NCBI RefSeq assembly: GCF_026341825.1
Contig: NZ_JAPENY010000002.1
Location: 310,001-374,000 of the forward strand
DNA from: Streptomyces sp. NBC_00620
GTDB taxonomy: Bacteria > Actinomycetota > Actinomycetes > Streptomycetales > Streptomycetaceae
Direction: 5' to 3'
Length of the DNA: 64,000 bases
The notes beneath the pieces were generated by a model. That model saw nothing but the letters and a program-made list of their open reading frames with translations, did no database searches and was not told where the DNA came from. A program made the position numbers and the translations under genes. Position 1 is the first letter of the stretch. Each line of letters begins with the position of its first letter. Shown here piece by piece: positions 40,959 through 49,366 of the stretch.

Positions 40959-41963
40959 GAATTTGCCTATATCCCCAGTCCGTCGCAGGGTGTGCTGCAT
41001 CTCGGCCCCATTCCGCTGCGCGGCTACGCGTTCTGCATCATCATCGGCGTCTTCGTAGCCGTCTGGCTCGGCAATAAGCGCTGGATCGCCCGCGGTGGGC
41101 TGCCCGGCACGACGGCCGACATCGCTGTCTGGGCCGTGCCGTTCGGCCTGGTCGGCGGCCGGCTCTACCACGTGATCACGGACTACGAGCTGTACTTCAG
41201 CGAGGGCCGCGACTGGGTGGACGCCTTCAAGATCTGGGAGGGCGGGCTCGGTATCTGGGGCGCGATCGCGCTCGGTGCGGTGGGTGCGTGGATCGGCTGC
41301 CGCCGACGCGGTATCCCGTTGCCCGCCTGGGCCGACGCCCTCGCTCCCGGCATCGTCTTCGCACAGGCCATCGGGCGCTGGGGCAACTGGTTCAACCAGG
41401 AGCTCTACGGCAAGTCGACGGACCTCCCCTGGGCGCTGAAGATCACGTCCTCGACGGACGGCCGGGTGCCCGGGCTGTACCACCCGACGTTCCTGTACGA
41501 GTCCCTGTGGTGCGTCGGTGTCGGCTTCCTCGTGATCTGGGCGGACCGCCGCTTCAAGCTTGGGCACGGGCGGGCGTTCGCGCTGTACGTCGCCGCGTAC
41601 TGCGTCGGCCGTTTCTGGATCGAGTACCTGCGCGTCGACGAGGCCCACCACGTCCTGGGCATGCGTCTCAACAACTGGACCGCGATCGTGGTCTTCCTCC
41701 TCGCGGTGGTCTACCTCGTGCTCTCGGCGCGGATGCGGCCGGGGCGCGAGGAGGTCGTGGAGCCGGCCGCGGTGGCCTCCGGCGAGGGTGACAGTGAGGG
41801 CGACGGTGACGCCGTCGACCTGGACAAGGCCGAGCCGGCCGATACGGAGTCCGCTGACGCGGAGCCGGCTGACGCCGAGGCCCCGGAGTCCGACGAGGAC
41901 GCTGAGCCCTCGGAGTCCAAGGAGTCCGCGGCGGACGAGGCCGAGTCGGCCAAGAAGAGCTGA
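40956..41963 (+). CDS. lgt: Prolipoprotein diacylglyceryl transferase
   Basis: Membrane enzyme that attaches diacylglycerol to the lipobox Cys of prolipoproteins, the step before LspA. The 335-residue protein has about seven membrane helices, the Lgt signature GRWGNWFNQELYG and HPTFLYESLW. A C-terminal cytoplasmic tail of about 75 residues is strongly acidic (repeats of EPAD, ESAD, SDED), longer than in most bacteria. The start at 40956 is the conserved MEFAYIPSP. Confidence 0.97.
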   Translation: MEFAYIPSPSQGVLHLGPIPLRGYAFCIIIGVFVAVWLGNKRWIARGGLPGTTADIAVWAVPFGLVGGRLYHVITDYELYFSEGRDWVDAFKIWEGGLGIWGAIALGAVGAWIGCRRRGIPLPAWADALAPGIVFAQAIGRWGNWFNQELYGKSTDLPWALKITSSTDGRVPGLYHPTFLYESLWCVGVGFLVIWADRRFKLGHGRAFALYVAAYCVGRFWIEYLRVDEAHHVLGMRLNNWTAIVVFLLAVVYLVLSARMRPGREEVVEPAAVASGEGDSEGDGDAVDLDKAEPADTESADAEPADAEAPESDEDAEPSESKESAADEAESAKKS

Positions 41964-41978
41964 CGGTTTTCTGTACGT

Positions 41979-42018
41979 CGAAGGGGGCGCCGCATCTCAG
42001 GATGCGGCGCCCCCTTCG
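41979..42018. terminator. Strong bidirectional terminator between lgt and the CitE-type gene
   Basis: A perfect 18-bp inverted repeat (41979-41996 with 42001-42018) surrounds the 4-nt loop TCAG. It lies 15 bp after lgt and 10 bp past the stop of the convergent cluster, so it can end both transcripts. It is the strongest hairpin in the window. Confidence 0.92.
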
Positions 42019-42028
42019 CGTGCCCGCG

Positions 42029-42868
42029 TCAGCCCCTTCGGTGTGCCAGGGCCAGTGTCCGGTGGGCGCCTGCTACCACTGCCGCGTCCACGAAGGTGCC
42101 GTCGGGGAGGGCCTGGGCGCCGGGGTCGGTGGTGGCTGCTTTGAGGATTGCTTCGGCGGTTTCGATTTCTTCGGGGGTCGGGAGGTAGGACTGCTCGATG
42201 ACCGGGAGCTGGCGGGGGTGGATGGCGGTGCGGCCGAGGAAGCCGAGGGTGCGGCCGTGGGTGCAGGAGGCGGCGAGGCCGTCGAGGTCGCGGATGTCGG
42301 GGTAGATGGACTGGGCGGGCGGCGCCAGGCCTGCGGCGCGGGCGGCCACCACCACGCGGGCGCGGGACCAGTCCAGGCCCGCGTCACCCCGTACGCCCAG
42401 GTCCGCCCGTAGGTCGGCCTCGCCGAGCGCGATGCCGCGCAGGGCCCGGTGCGAGGACGCGATGGTGAAGGCCTGCTCCACGCCGAGGGCCGTTTCCAGG
42501 AGGGCGTACAGCGGGATCGCGCCGCCGCCGGAGGGGGTCGCGTTCTCCGCGACCCGTACGACGTCGGCGGGCGAGGTCACTTTGGGGAGGCGGAGCCCCG
42601 ACAGACCTGGAAGCGGGGAGAGGGTCTTGAGGTCGGCTTCCGCCTGTGGGCTGTCCAGGGCGTTCACGCGGACGTGGACCGGGACGGGCGGGGGCTCGGA
42701 GAGGAGTTCCGCGGTGGCCGCGCGGGCGTACTCCTTGCGGTCCGGGGCGACCGCGTCCTCCAGGTCGATGAGAACGACGTCCGAGCCCGACACCAGCGCC
42801 TTGGCGACGATCTCCGGGCGGTCTCCGGGGACGTACAGCCAGGTGAGGGGGAGGTGCCCCGCGGTCAC
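42029..42868 (-). CDS. CitE-like (HpcH/HpaI family) CoA-ester lyase
   Basis: The 279-residue TIM-barrel protein begins PLTWLYVPGDRPEIVAKAL. It shows LIDLEDAVAPDRK with the metal/substrate Glu-Asp, VRVNALDSPQAEADL, GLRLPKVTSPAD and GEADLRADLG. It fits stand-alone CitE-like lyases that act on malyl-, citramalyl- or similar CoA esters without a citrate-lyase complex. GTG at 42868 overlaps the stop of the CoA-transferase gene by 4 nt. It is the last gene of a seven-gene coupled cluster; a strong terminator follows. Confidence 0.88.
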   Translation of the reverse strand: MTAGHLPLTWLYVPGDRPEIVAKALVSGSDVVLIDLEDAVAPDRKEYARAATAELLSEPPPVPVHVRVNALDSPQAEADLKTLSPLPGLSGLRLPKVTSPADVVRVAENATPSGGGAIPLYALLETALGVEQAFTIASSHRALRGIALGEADLRADLGVRGDAGLDWSRARVVVAARAAGLAPPAQSIYPDIRDLDGLAASCTHGRTLGFLGRTAIHPRQLPVIEQSYLPTPEEIETAEAILKAATTDPGAQALPDGTFVDAAVVAGAHRTLALAHRRG

Positions 42869-44067
42869 AGGGCTCCCTCCGCTCGCAGGGCGTCGATCTC
42901 CCGCTCCGTCAGGCCGAGTTCGGCGAGGACCGTGTCGGTGTCCGCGCCGTGCGGGCGGCCCGCCCAGTGGATCGCGCCGGGGGTGGAGGAGAGCCGGAAG
43001 AGGACGTTCTGCATACGGAGGGGGCCGAGTTCGGGGTCCTGGACGGTGGTGATGGTGTCCAGCGCCTCGTACTGCGGGTCCGTCATCACGTCCCGGACGT
43101 CCTGGATGGGGGCCACCGCGGCCTCCGCCTTCTCGAAGGCCTCCAGGACTTCGGTGCGGGTGCGGTCGGCGATCCACGCGCCGACCGCCTCGTCCAGGAC
43201 GTCCGCGTGGCGCGCGCGGTCCGCACTCGTCGCGAACCACGGTTCGTCGATCAGCTCCGGGCGGCCGACCAGCCGCATCAGGCGTTCCGCGATCGACTGG
43301 GCGGAGGTGGAGACCGCGACCCAGGAACCGTCGGCCGTGCGGTAGGTGTTGCGGGGCGCGTTGTTCGCGGAGCGGTTGCCGGTGCGGGGCTGGACGTGGC
43401 CCAACTGGTCGTACCAGAGCGGCTGCGGGCCGAGGACGGTCAGGATCGGTTCGATGATCGCCATGTCGACCACCTGCCCCTCGCCGGTCCGCTCGCGGGC
43501 CGTAAGCGCGGTCATCACGGCGTACGCCGTCGCCAGGCCCGCGATCGAGTCGGCCAGGCCGAAGGGCGGCAGGGTCGGCGGGGCGTCCGGCTCGCCGGTG
43601 ATCGCCGCGAAGCCGCTCATCGCCTCCGCGAGCGTGCCGAAGCCCGGGCGATGCGCGTACGGCCCGAACTGGCCGAAGCCGGTGACCCGGGCGAGCACGA
43701 GGCGGGGGTTCGCGGCCGAGAGTTCCGCCCAGCCGAGGTCCCACTTCTCCAGCGTGCCGGGGCGGAAGTTCTCGATGACGACGTCGGCGGTGGCGGCGAG
43801 GCGGAGGAGGGTCTCGCGGCCGCCCGGTTTCGACAGGTCGAGGGTGATCGTGCGCTTGTTGCGGCCGAGGAGCTTCCACCAGAGACCGATGCCGTCCTTG
43901 GACGGGCCGTGCCCCCGGGACGGGTCGGGCTTGGTGGGATGCTCGACCTTGACGACCTCCGCGCCGAAGTCGCCGAGCATGGTCGCGGCGAGCGGCCCGG
44001 CGAAGAGGGTGGCGAGGTCGAGGACGCGCAGGCCGGTGAGGGGTGCTTGCCCCGGGTGCGCGTTCAT
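42865..44067 (-). CDS. CaiB/BaiF-family (class III) CoA transferase
   Basis: The 400-residue protein has the class III start LTGLRVLDLATLFAGPLAATMLGDFGAEVVKVEHP, the DLSKPGGRETLLRLAATADVVIENFRPGTLEKW block and RTGEGQVVDMAIIEPILT. The family moves CoA between acids through an aspartyl intermediate. ATG at 44067 overlaps the kinase stop by 4 nt; the frame beyond it up to 44205 lies inside the kinase gene. Together with the CitE-like gene it suggests activation and cleavage of a small hydroxy acid (inference). Confidence 0.9.
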   Translation of the reverse strand: MNAHPGQAPLTGLRVLDLATLFAGPLAATMLGDFGAEVVKVEHPTKPDPSRGHGPSKDGIGLWWKLLGRNKRTITLDLSKPGGRETLLRLAATADVVIENFRPGTLEKWDLGWAELSAANPRLVLARVTGFGQFGPYAHRPGFGTLAEAMSGFAAITGEPDAPPTLPPFGLADSIAGLATAYAVMTALTARERTGEGQVVDMAIIEPILTVLGPQPLWYDQLGHVQPRTGNRSANNAPRNTYRTADGSWVAVSTSAQSIAERLMRLVGRPELIDEPWFATSADRARHADVLDEAVGAWIADRTRTEVLEAFEKAEAAVAPIQDVRDVMTDPQYEALDTITTVQDPELGPLRMQNVLFRLSSTPGAIHWAGRPHGADTDTVLAELGLTEREIDALRAEGAL

Positions 44068-45002
44068 GAGGTGGGCCGCGGGTGCTGCGAGACCTGGGAC
44101 GCCTGGGTCGTCTGGGACGCCTGGGCGTCGATCTCGGCGCGGTACGGCATCGAGGACGACGCTCCTGCCTTCTGCACCGAGAGTGCGGCAGCGGCCGATG
44201 CCCACGCGAGGGCCTCCGGCATCTCCCGGCCTTCGGCGAGGGCCACAGCGAGGGTGCCGACGAAGGTGTCGCCCGCGCCGGTCGAGTCCACGGCGGTCAC
44301 CCGGGGCGCGGGCACGGTCATGGGTGTGGCGCCGCGGGCCGCGTACAGGCTGCCCGCCGATCCCAGCGTGATGACGACCTCCGGGACCTGGTCGAGCAGG
44401 GCGGCGGCCGCCGCGTGTGGATCGGTGATGCCGGTGAGCGCGGCGGCCTCGTGTTCGTTGGGCACCAACAGGTCGATGGTGGCGAGGAGTTGGGGTGGCA
44501 GCGGCTGGGCGGGGGACGGGGTCAGGATGGTGCGTACGCCGTGGCTGCGGGCCGCCTCGGCGCCCGCGAGGACCGCGGACTGCGGGATTTCGAGCTGCAG
44601 CAGGAGGGCGTCGGCGGTGGCGATGAGGCCCTCGTCGCCGGGGGCGAGGGCGGAGACTGTGGCGTTCGCGCCGGGGATGACGACGATCGCGTTGCCGCCC
44701 TCGTCGTCGACGACGATGTGCGCGGTGCCCGACGGGCCCTCGGTGGTGCGCAGATGGTCGGTGTTCACGCCCGAGTGCTCCAGCGTGGACCGGAGTTGGC
44801 TGCCGAAGGCGTCGTAGCCCACCGCGCCGATCAACGAGACGTCGGCACCCGCGTGCACCGCGGCCACCGCCTGGTTGGCGCCCTTGCCGCCGGGGATCGT
44901 ACGGAACTCCCGGCCCGTCACGGTCTCGCCGCGCTGCGGGGCCTTGGCGACGTACGCGACGAGGTCCATGTTCGTGGAGCCGAGAACGGCGATGTGGGTC
45001 AT
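44064..45002 (-). CDS. rbsK: Ribokinase-type PfkB-family carbohydrate kinase
   Basis: The 312-residue protein has GSTNMDLVAYV, the sugar-binding GGKGANQAVAAV, LVPNEHEAAALTG and the catalytic DSTGAGDTFVG with the base Asp. This is a ribokinase pattern rather than fructokinase or adenosine kinase, but a nucleoside substrate is not excluded. A Ser/Gln/Thr-rich tail of about 20 residues extends the C terminus. Both ends overlap neighbouring genes by 4 nt. No ribose transporter lies nearby, so the substrate may come from inside the cell, perhaps from the adjacent hydrolases (inference). Confidence 0.88.
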   Translation of the reverse strand: MTHIAVLGSTNMDLVAYVAKAPQRGETVTGREFRTIPGGKGANQAVAAVHAGADVSLIGAVGYDAFGSQLRSTLEHSGVNTDHLRTTEGPSGTAHIVVDDEGGNAIVVIPGANATVSALAPGDEGLIATADALLLQLEIPQSAVLAGAEAARSHGVRTILTPSPAQPLPPQLLATIDLLVPNEHEAAALTGITDPHAAAAALLDQVPEVVITLGSAGSLYAARGATPMTVPAPRVTAVDSTGAGDTFVGTLAVALAEGREMPEALAWASAAAALSVQKAGASSSMPYRAEIDAQASQTTQASQVSQHPRPTS

Positions 45003-46489
45003 GGGCGGGGTGCCTCCCGGCGGGTGAGCAGGTGGGTCAGCTGGGCGAGGTTGTCGAAGCCGGTGCCGTTGAAGTCGGCGATGGAGGTGGCCAGTCGGTT
45101 CTTGAGGGGAGTGGTCCAGCGGTCGGGGAGTGCGGTGGGGGAACCCGCGAGCAGGCCCGCGATGCTGCCGGCCGTCGCGCCGTTGGAGTCGGTGTCCCAA
45201 CCGCCGGACACCGCACGGCAGATGGAGCCGGAGAAGTCGCCGTTCGCGTGGGTGAGGGCGGCGGCGATCAGGGCGGTGTTGGGGATGGCGTGGACCCAGT
45301 GGTAGGCGCGGTGGGTGGTGTGCAGTTCGTCCACGAGGTCGTCGAAGTTCTCTGTCGTACGGGCGAGTTGGACTGCGTGCCGGACCGCCTCGGCCAGCCG
45401 GGAGCCGGGCGGGACCACGGTGAGTCCGGTGCGCAGGCAGGTGTGGACGTCGCTGCGTCCGGTGGCTGCCTCGGCGATCGTGGCCGCCGTGAACATCGCC
45501 GCGTACACGCCGTTCGCCGTGTGGGTGAGGGTGGCATCGCGGTGGGCCTGTTCTGCCGCGGCTGCCGGGTCGCCCGGGTTCGTCCAGCCGTGCACGTCGG
45601 CGCGGATCAGGGCGCCGATCCATTCGCGGAACGGGTTGCGGTGGCGGGCGGTTCGTGGGGGTTCGATGCCGGTGAGGAGGTTGCGGTAGGCGATGCGTTC
45701 CGCGGTGAACGTGCGGCCTGCGGGGAGTTCGTCCAGCCAGAGGCGGGCCACGTCCGTGGTGGTGAAGTCTCTGCCGTGGCGTTGGATCAACAGGGTGTTC
45801 AGGAGCGGGTAGTTGAGGTCGTCGTCCTCCGGCATGCCGTCGATGTTCTCGGCGAGGGAGGTTTGCGCGGAGCGTTTGTTCCACGGGTGGGCGTGGGTGA
45901 GTTCCTCGGGGACGCCTTTTGCTGTGAACCAGGTGTGCAGGGGCCAGTTGCCTGTGGCTCGGGCCAGGTCTCGGATCCCTTGTAGGGGGAGCTTTTCTAC
46001 TGGTTTGCCCAGTAGGCAGCCTGCGGCTCGGCCCAGCCAGGCGGCTTCCAGGTGGGCCTGGGTGGGGGCTGGGGGTGGGGTGGGTGCGCTTGCCTGCGCT
46101 TGCAGGGTGCCGCTGTGCCCACCCGTGCCGCCCCTAGCGGCACGCATGCCCACAGCGGGGTTGGCTGGGGCGGCACCCGGCGTCGGCGGCGCAGTTGGTG
46201 ACGGCCAGTCCGGGCAGTGGGCCTTGATCTGGGTCAGGTCCGTCGGCTCTTGGTCTGCCAACCTGCTTGGCAGGTCTGCCAGTTCGTCCAAGAGGTCCTC
46301 TGCGAGGGCCCGGAGGTATCGGGACGTCGGAGTTGGGGACGCGCCGGCGCGGGATGGTGCCGCCGGGCCGCCCGCCGCTCGCCAGCGTGCGGCGATGGCC
46401 GATGGCTCGCGGCCGTCCTGGGTTGCCTGGGCGAGTTCGTGGCCGAGGAGGTCCTCGGGCTGGACCCAGGTGAGGCGCAGCGGTGTCAC
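44999..46489 (-). CDS. ADP-ribosylglycohydrolase-family protein with extra N-terminal domain
   Basis: The 496-residue protein has two parts. Residues 1-95 form a separate helical module (VQPEDLLGHELAQATQDGRE, RALAEDLLDELADLPSRL). A Pro/Ala-rich linker (about 95-140) follows. The DraG-fold domain starts at LEAAWLGRAAGCLLGKPVEKL. The two dinuclear-metal motifs are present in variant form, EDDD at residues 221-224 and GGWDTDSNG at 429-437. GTG at 46489 overlaps the next cluster gene. ADP-ribosyl-protein, ADP-ribose or nucleoside-like hydrolysis is possible. Confidence 0.87.
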   Translation of the reverse strand: MTPLRLTWVQPEDLLGHELAQATQDGREPSAIAARWRAAGGPAAPSRAGASPTPTSRYLRALAEDLLDELADLPSRLADQEPTDLTQIKAHCPDWPSPTAPPTPGAAPANPAVGMRAARGGTGGHSGTLQAQASAPTPPPAPTQAHLEAAWLGRAAGCLLGKPVEKLPLQGIRDLARATGNWPLHTWFTAKGVPEELTHAHPWNKRSAQTSLAENIDGMPEDDDLNYPLLNTLLIQRHGRDFTTTDVARLWLDELPAGRTFTAERIAYRNLLTGIEPPRTARHRNPFREWIGALIRADVHGWTNPGDPAAAAEQAHRDATLTHTANGVYAAMFTAATIAEAATGRSDVHTCLRTGLTVVPPGSRLAEAVRHAVQLARTTENFDDLVDELHTTHRAYHWVHAIPNTALIAAALTHANGDFSGSICRAVSGGWDTDSNGATAGSIAGLLAGSPTALPDRWTTPLKNRLATSIADFNGTGFDNLAQLTHLLTRREAPRP

Positions 46490-47640
46490 CGTCGGTCCGC
46501 CAGCACGGTGTACGCCGTCTCGTGTGTTCGTCGGCGGTGTACGTCCCGTTCGAAGATCTCCCGGGCCACCGCCGTGAGCGACTTCGCCGGGGTCTCGAGG
46601 TCGAGGCGGCTCGCCTCCGCGACCGTCTTGGCCCAGTCGCGGGGGATCTCCGAGCCGAGGGCTCCCGCGAGGGCGCCGGACATGGTGGCGATGGAGTCGC
46701 AGTCGCGGCCGTAGTTCACGGAGCCGAGGACCGCGTGGCCGTAGTCGCCGCCGGAGAGCACCAACATGCCCAGGGCGATGGGGAGTTCCTCGATCGTGTG
46801 CAGCCGGGACGGGCGGCGGGCGCCGAGGGAGGGGGACCGGTAGTCGGGGCCCACTGTGTCGTAGGGGGCGACCGCCTCGCGCAGCGGGACCAGCGCCGAC
46901 TCGAAGTTCGTGTGGCGGGCGGCGACTTCGCAGACCGCCTCGATGGCGGCGCGGGTGCCGTCCTTGGCCAGGGCCAGACACGCGGCGACGACCGAGTCGG
47001 GCGTCGCTCCCGGTGCGCAGGCCGCCGCCACCGCAGCCGCGAAGACTCCGGCGGCCTCGCGGCCGTACGAGGACTGGTGGGCGCCCGCGATGTCGAGGGC
47101 CTCGGCGTACGCGCCCGCCGGGTTGGCCGCGTTGACCAGGCCGACCGGGGCCATGTACATCGCGGCACCGCAGTTGACGATGTTGCCGGTGCCGGCCTCC
47201 CGGGGGTCGACGTGGCCGTAGTGCAGTCGCGCCACGAGCCACTTCTCGGCGAGGAAGATCCGCTGGAGCGGGAGGGCCTCGGCCTCCAACTCGGGGATCC
47301 AGCGCGGGTTGGACATGAGGTCGGGGACCAGGTGCTCGGCGACCGCGTACGCGTCGAGGTGGTCGCGGACGGTGGCGTACACGCGTACCAGCGCGTGGGT
47401 CATCAAGGTGTCGTCGGTGACGTGCCCGTCGCCCTTGTGGTACGGGGCGATGGGGCGGGCGGTGCGCCAGGCGTCGCCGTTCCAGGGACCGACGATGCCG
47501 TGGACGCGGCCGCCGTGGCGTTCCGTGATCTGCTCGGGCGTGTAGCCCTCGACGGGGCCACCGAGGGCGTCGCCGACGGCGGCCCCGACGAGGCTTCCGG
47601 TGATCCGCTCTTCCAGACTTGCTGCTCCTTTGGGCGTCAT
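46486..47640 (-). CDS. ADP-ribosylglycohydrolase-family protein
   Basis: The 384-residue DraG-fold enzyme looks complete. It opens ERITGSLVGAAVGDALGGPVEG, has TDDT at residues 75-78 and the C-terminal NYGRDCDSIAT (GRDCDS at 311-316). Together these provide the metal ligands. An Asn/Cys-rich loop GTGNIVNCGAAMYMAPVG is characteristic of one DraG subgroup. Its ATG at 47640 is 7 bp from the upstream stop, the only non-overlapping junction in the cluster. The real substrate is unknown; DraG itself removes ADP-ribose from arginine. Confidence 0.9.
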   Translation of the reverse strand: MTPKGAASLEERITGSLVGAAVGDALGGPVEGYTPEQITERHGGRVHGIVGPWNGDAWRTARPIAPYHKGDGHVTDDTLMTHALVRVYATVRDHLDAYAVAEHLVPDLMSNPRWIPELEAEALPLQRIFLAEKWLVARLHYGHVDPREAGTGNIVNCGAAMYMAPVGLVNAANPAGAYAEALDIAGAHQSSYGREAAGVFAAAVAAACAPGATPDSVVAACLALAKDGTRAAIEAVCEVAARHTNFESALVPLREAVAPYDTVGPDYRSPSLGARRPSRLHTIEELPIALGMLVLSGGDYGHAVLGSVNYGRDCDSIATMSGALAGALGSEIPRDWAKTVAEASRLDLETPAKSLTAVAREIFERDVHRRRTHETAYTVLADRR

Positions 47641-47647
47641 GCCCGAA

Positions 47648-49366
47648 TCATCCCTCTGGGGTACTCAGTTCCGTCGCTTCCAGAAGGTCGGCGAGTCCGA
47701 TCAAGTCCGTGCCGGTCAGGCGGGGCAGGGCGCAGCCGGAGAGGGTGCGGCAGGCGTCGCGCCAGGAGGCCGGGATGGCGTCGCCGCCGCCGAGTGCGCC
47801 GGTGAGCGCGCCCGCGAGGGCCGGGGCCGAGTCGGCGACGCGGGACAGGCACGCGGCGGCGGGCACCGCCTCGGCGATCCGGCCGCGCGCGGCGGTGGCG
47901 AGAGCGAGGGCCACGGGGACGGTTTCCGCCGCCGCGATGCCGTAGCTGTACACGTGATCGACGATCTGGTGTTCCAGCAGGGGGACCAGGGCGAAGGTGC
48001 CCTCGCTGTCGCGGGCGAGCTTCAGCGCGTGGCGGGCGTTGCGGCCGATCTCCGTCGACTCGGGGAGTTCGGCGAGGGCGGCGTCCGCGCAGGCGTCGAC
48101 GTCGGCCCCGGCGAGGGCGAGCGAGATCGCGGCGGCCATCGCGCGAGCTCCGTGCACGCCGTCGCCGTCCTGGGTGTAGCGGGCGTCGAACTCGGCGAGT
48201 TCGGCGGCGAGCCGGGGGTCGCCCGGGTGGGCCACGGCGAGCACGCAGGCCCGTACGCAGGCCGCGTCGTCGAAGTAGTGGGGGTTGTCGTGGCCGGTGG
48301 CGGGCGGGCGCAGGCCGGTGGCGAGGTTGCCGAGTCCGGCCCGTACGGAGATCCGGGCGCGGAGCGGGAGCAGGGCCGATTCGACCTCGGGGGCGCGTTC
48401 GGCCGCCGCGGCGACCTCGCTGGCGATCGCGTTCCACGACAGGTCGATGGACGCGCGCATACGCCGCTCCCGGCTCAGGTCCCCGAGCGCGGTCGCGTCC
48501 CCGGCCCGCAGCACCGCCTCCGCCGCGAACGCCGCCCACTCCGCGTCGTCCGACGGACCGAGCCGCAGCGGCTCCGGCGGCTGGTTCAGCGCGATCGGCA
48601 CGGGCAGCGTCGTCGTCGCGTTCTGCTCCGCGAACGTGTCCAGCTCCCGCGTCAGCCGCCGCGTCCACTCGGGCATCCGAGCGGCCCGATGCCGCGCGGC
48701 GGGCCAGCCGGCGGCATCGCCTGCGGCGAGACCGAGAAGCAGCCCCTCGATACGGCGGGGCCGCCCTGGGAGGGCGGCGGCTCTCTTTTCGCCGGGGGCG
48801 GGGAGGGGGTCCGCCCCGGGGGCGGAGTCCGCCGAGGGGGCAGGCTCTGCCGAGCGGGCAGTGCCTGCGGCGAAGGCGGAGCGCGTGAAGAGGGCAGTGG
48901 CTGGGGCGAGGGTCAAGTCTGTGGCCAGGGCAGTGCCTGCTGGCAGGGCGGAGTCCGTAGAGAAGGCCGTGCTTGCTGAGGGGGCGGAGTCCGTGGGGAG
49001 GCTGGAGTCCGTGGACGGGGCAGCGTCGGCTGGCAGGGCGGCACCCGTTGCGAGCGCAGTGTCCGTGGAGCCGCGGGAGTCCGCGGAGGAGACATTGCCT
49101 GCCGAGCGGGCGGAAGCATCCGGGGAAAGGGCAGCGTCTGCCGACGGGGCAGTCTTTGTGGAGAGGGCGGAGTCCGCCGCGGGGTCGGAGTCCGCGGGGG
49201 CGGTGGCTGTGGCGAGGGCCGTGTCTGTTGAGGGGTCGGAATCCGGCACAGGGTCGGAGTCCGTGAGGGCGGTGGCTGGGGACAGGGCTGAGTCCATCGT
49301 CGGGGCGGAGTCCGCTGAGGGGGCCGGGCCCTCGTCCGGTTCGTCTCGCATCAGGCCGGGGGTCAT
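47648..49366 (-). CDS. Degenerate ADP-ribosylglycohydrolase-like protein with long disordered N terminus
   Basis: The 572-residue protein starts with about 200 residues of low-complexity sequence built from repeats like ADSA, TDSA, PSAD. A DraG-fold domain follows from about residue 206 (IEGLLLGLAAGDAAGWPAARH). The first metal motif reads SDDAEW (272-277). The second reads SRVADSAPALAGAL (508-521), where intact paralogues have GRDAD/C-D-S/T: the first Asp is Val. Catalysis may be altered or lost, so a regulatory pseudoenzyme is plausible (inference). The ATG at 49366 overlaps the upstream stop by 4 nt. Confidence 0.82.
   Translation of the reverse strand: MTPGLMRDEPDEGPAPSADSAPTMDSALSPATALTDSDPVPDSDPSTDTALATATAPADSDPAADSALSTKTAPSADAALSPDASARSAGNVSSADSRGSTDTALATGAALPADAAPSTDSSLPTDSAPSASTAFSTDSALPAGTALATDLTLAPATALFTRSAFAAGTARSAEPAPSADSAPGADPLPAPGEKRAAALPGRPRRIEGLLLGLAAGDAAGWPAARHRAARMPEWTRRLTRELDTFAEQNATTTLPVPIALNQPPEPLRLGPSDDAEWAAFAAEAVLRAGDATALGDLSRERRMRASIDLSWNAIASEVAAAAERAPEVESALLPLRARISVRAGLGNLATGLRPPATGHDNPHYFDDAACVRACVLAVAHPGDPRLAAELAEFDARYTQDGDGVHGARAMAAAISLALAGADVDACADAALAELPESTEIGRNARHALKLARDSEGTFALVPLLEHQIVDHVYSYGIAAAETVPVALALATAARGRIAEAVPAAACLSRVADSAPALAGALTGALGGGDAIPASWRDACRTLSGCALPRLTGTDLIGLADLLEATELSTPEG
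48780..49340 (-). repeat. Low-complexity coding repeat (ADSA-type) in the DraG-like gene
   Basis: The DNA for residues about 10-195 is built from degenerate units containing CGGAGTCCG on the plus strand, seen at least seven times with irregular spacing. They encode Ala-Asp-Ser-Ala. The array looks recently expanded and should vary in length between strains. Confidence 0.75.

Noticed and set aside
46483..47805. Long plus-strand frame across the DraG cluster
   Set aside because: Runs opposite genes with intact catalytic motifs and overlapping stop/start junctions; its translation is repetitive Gly/Val/Arg without domains.
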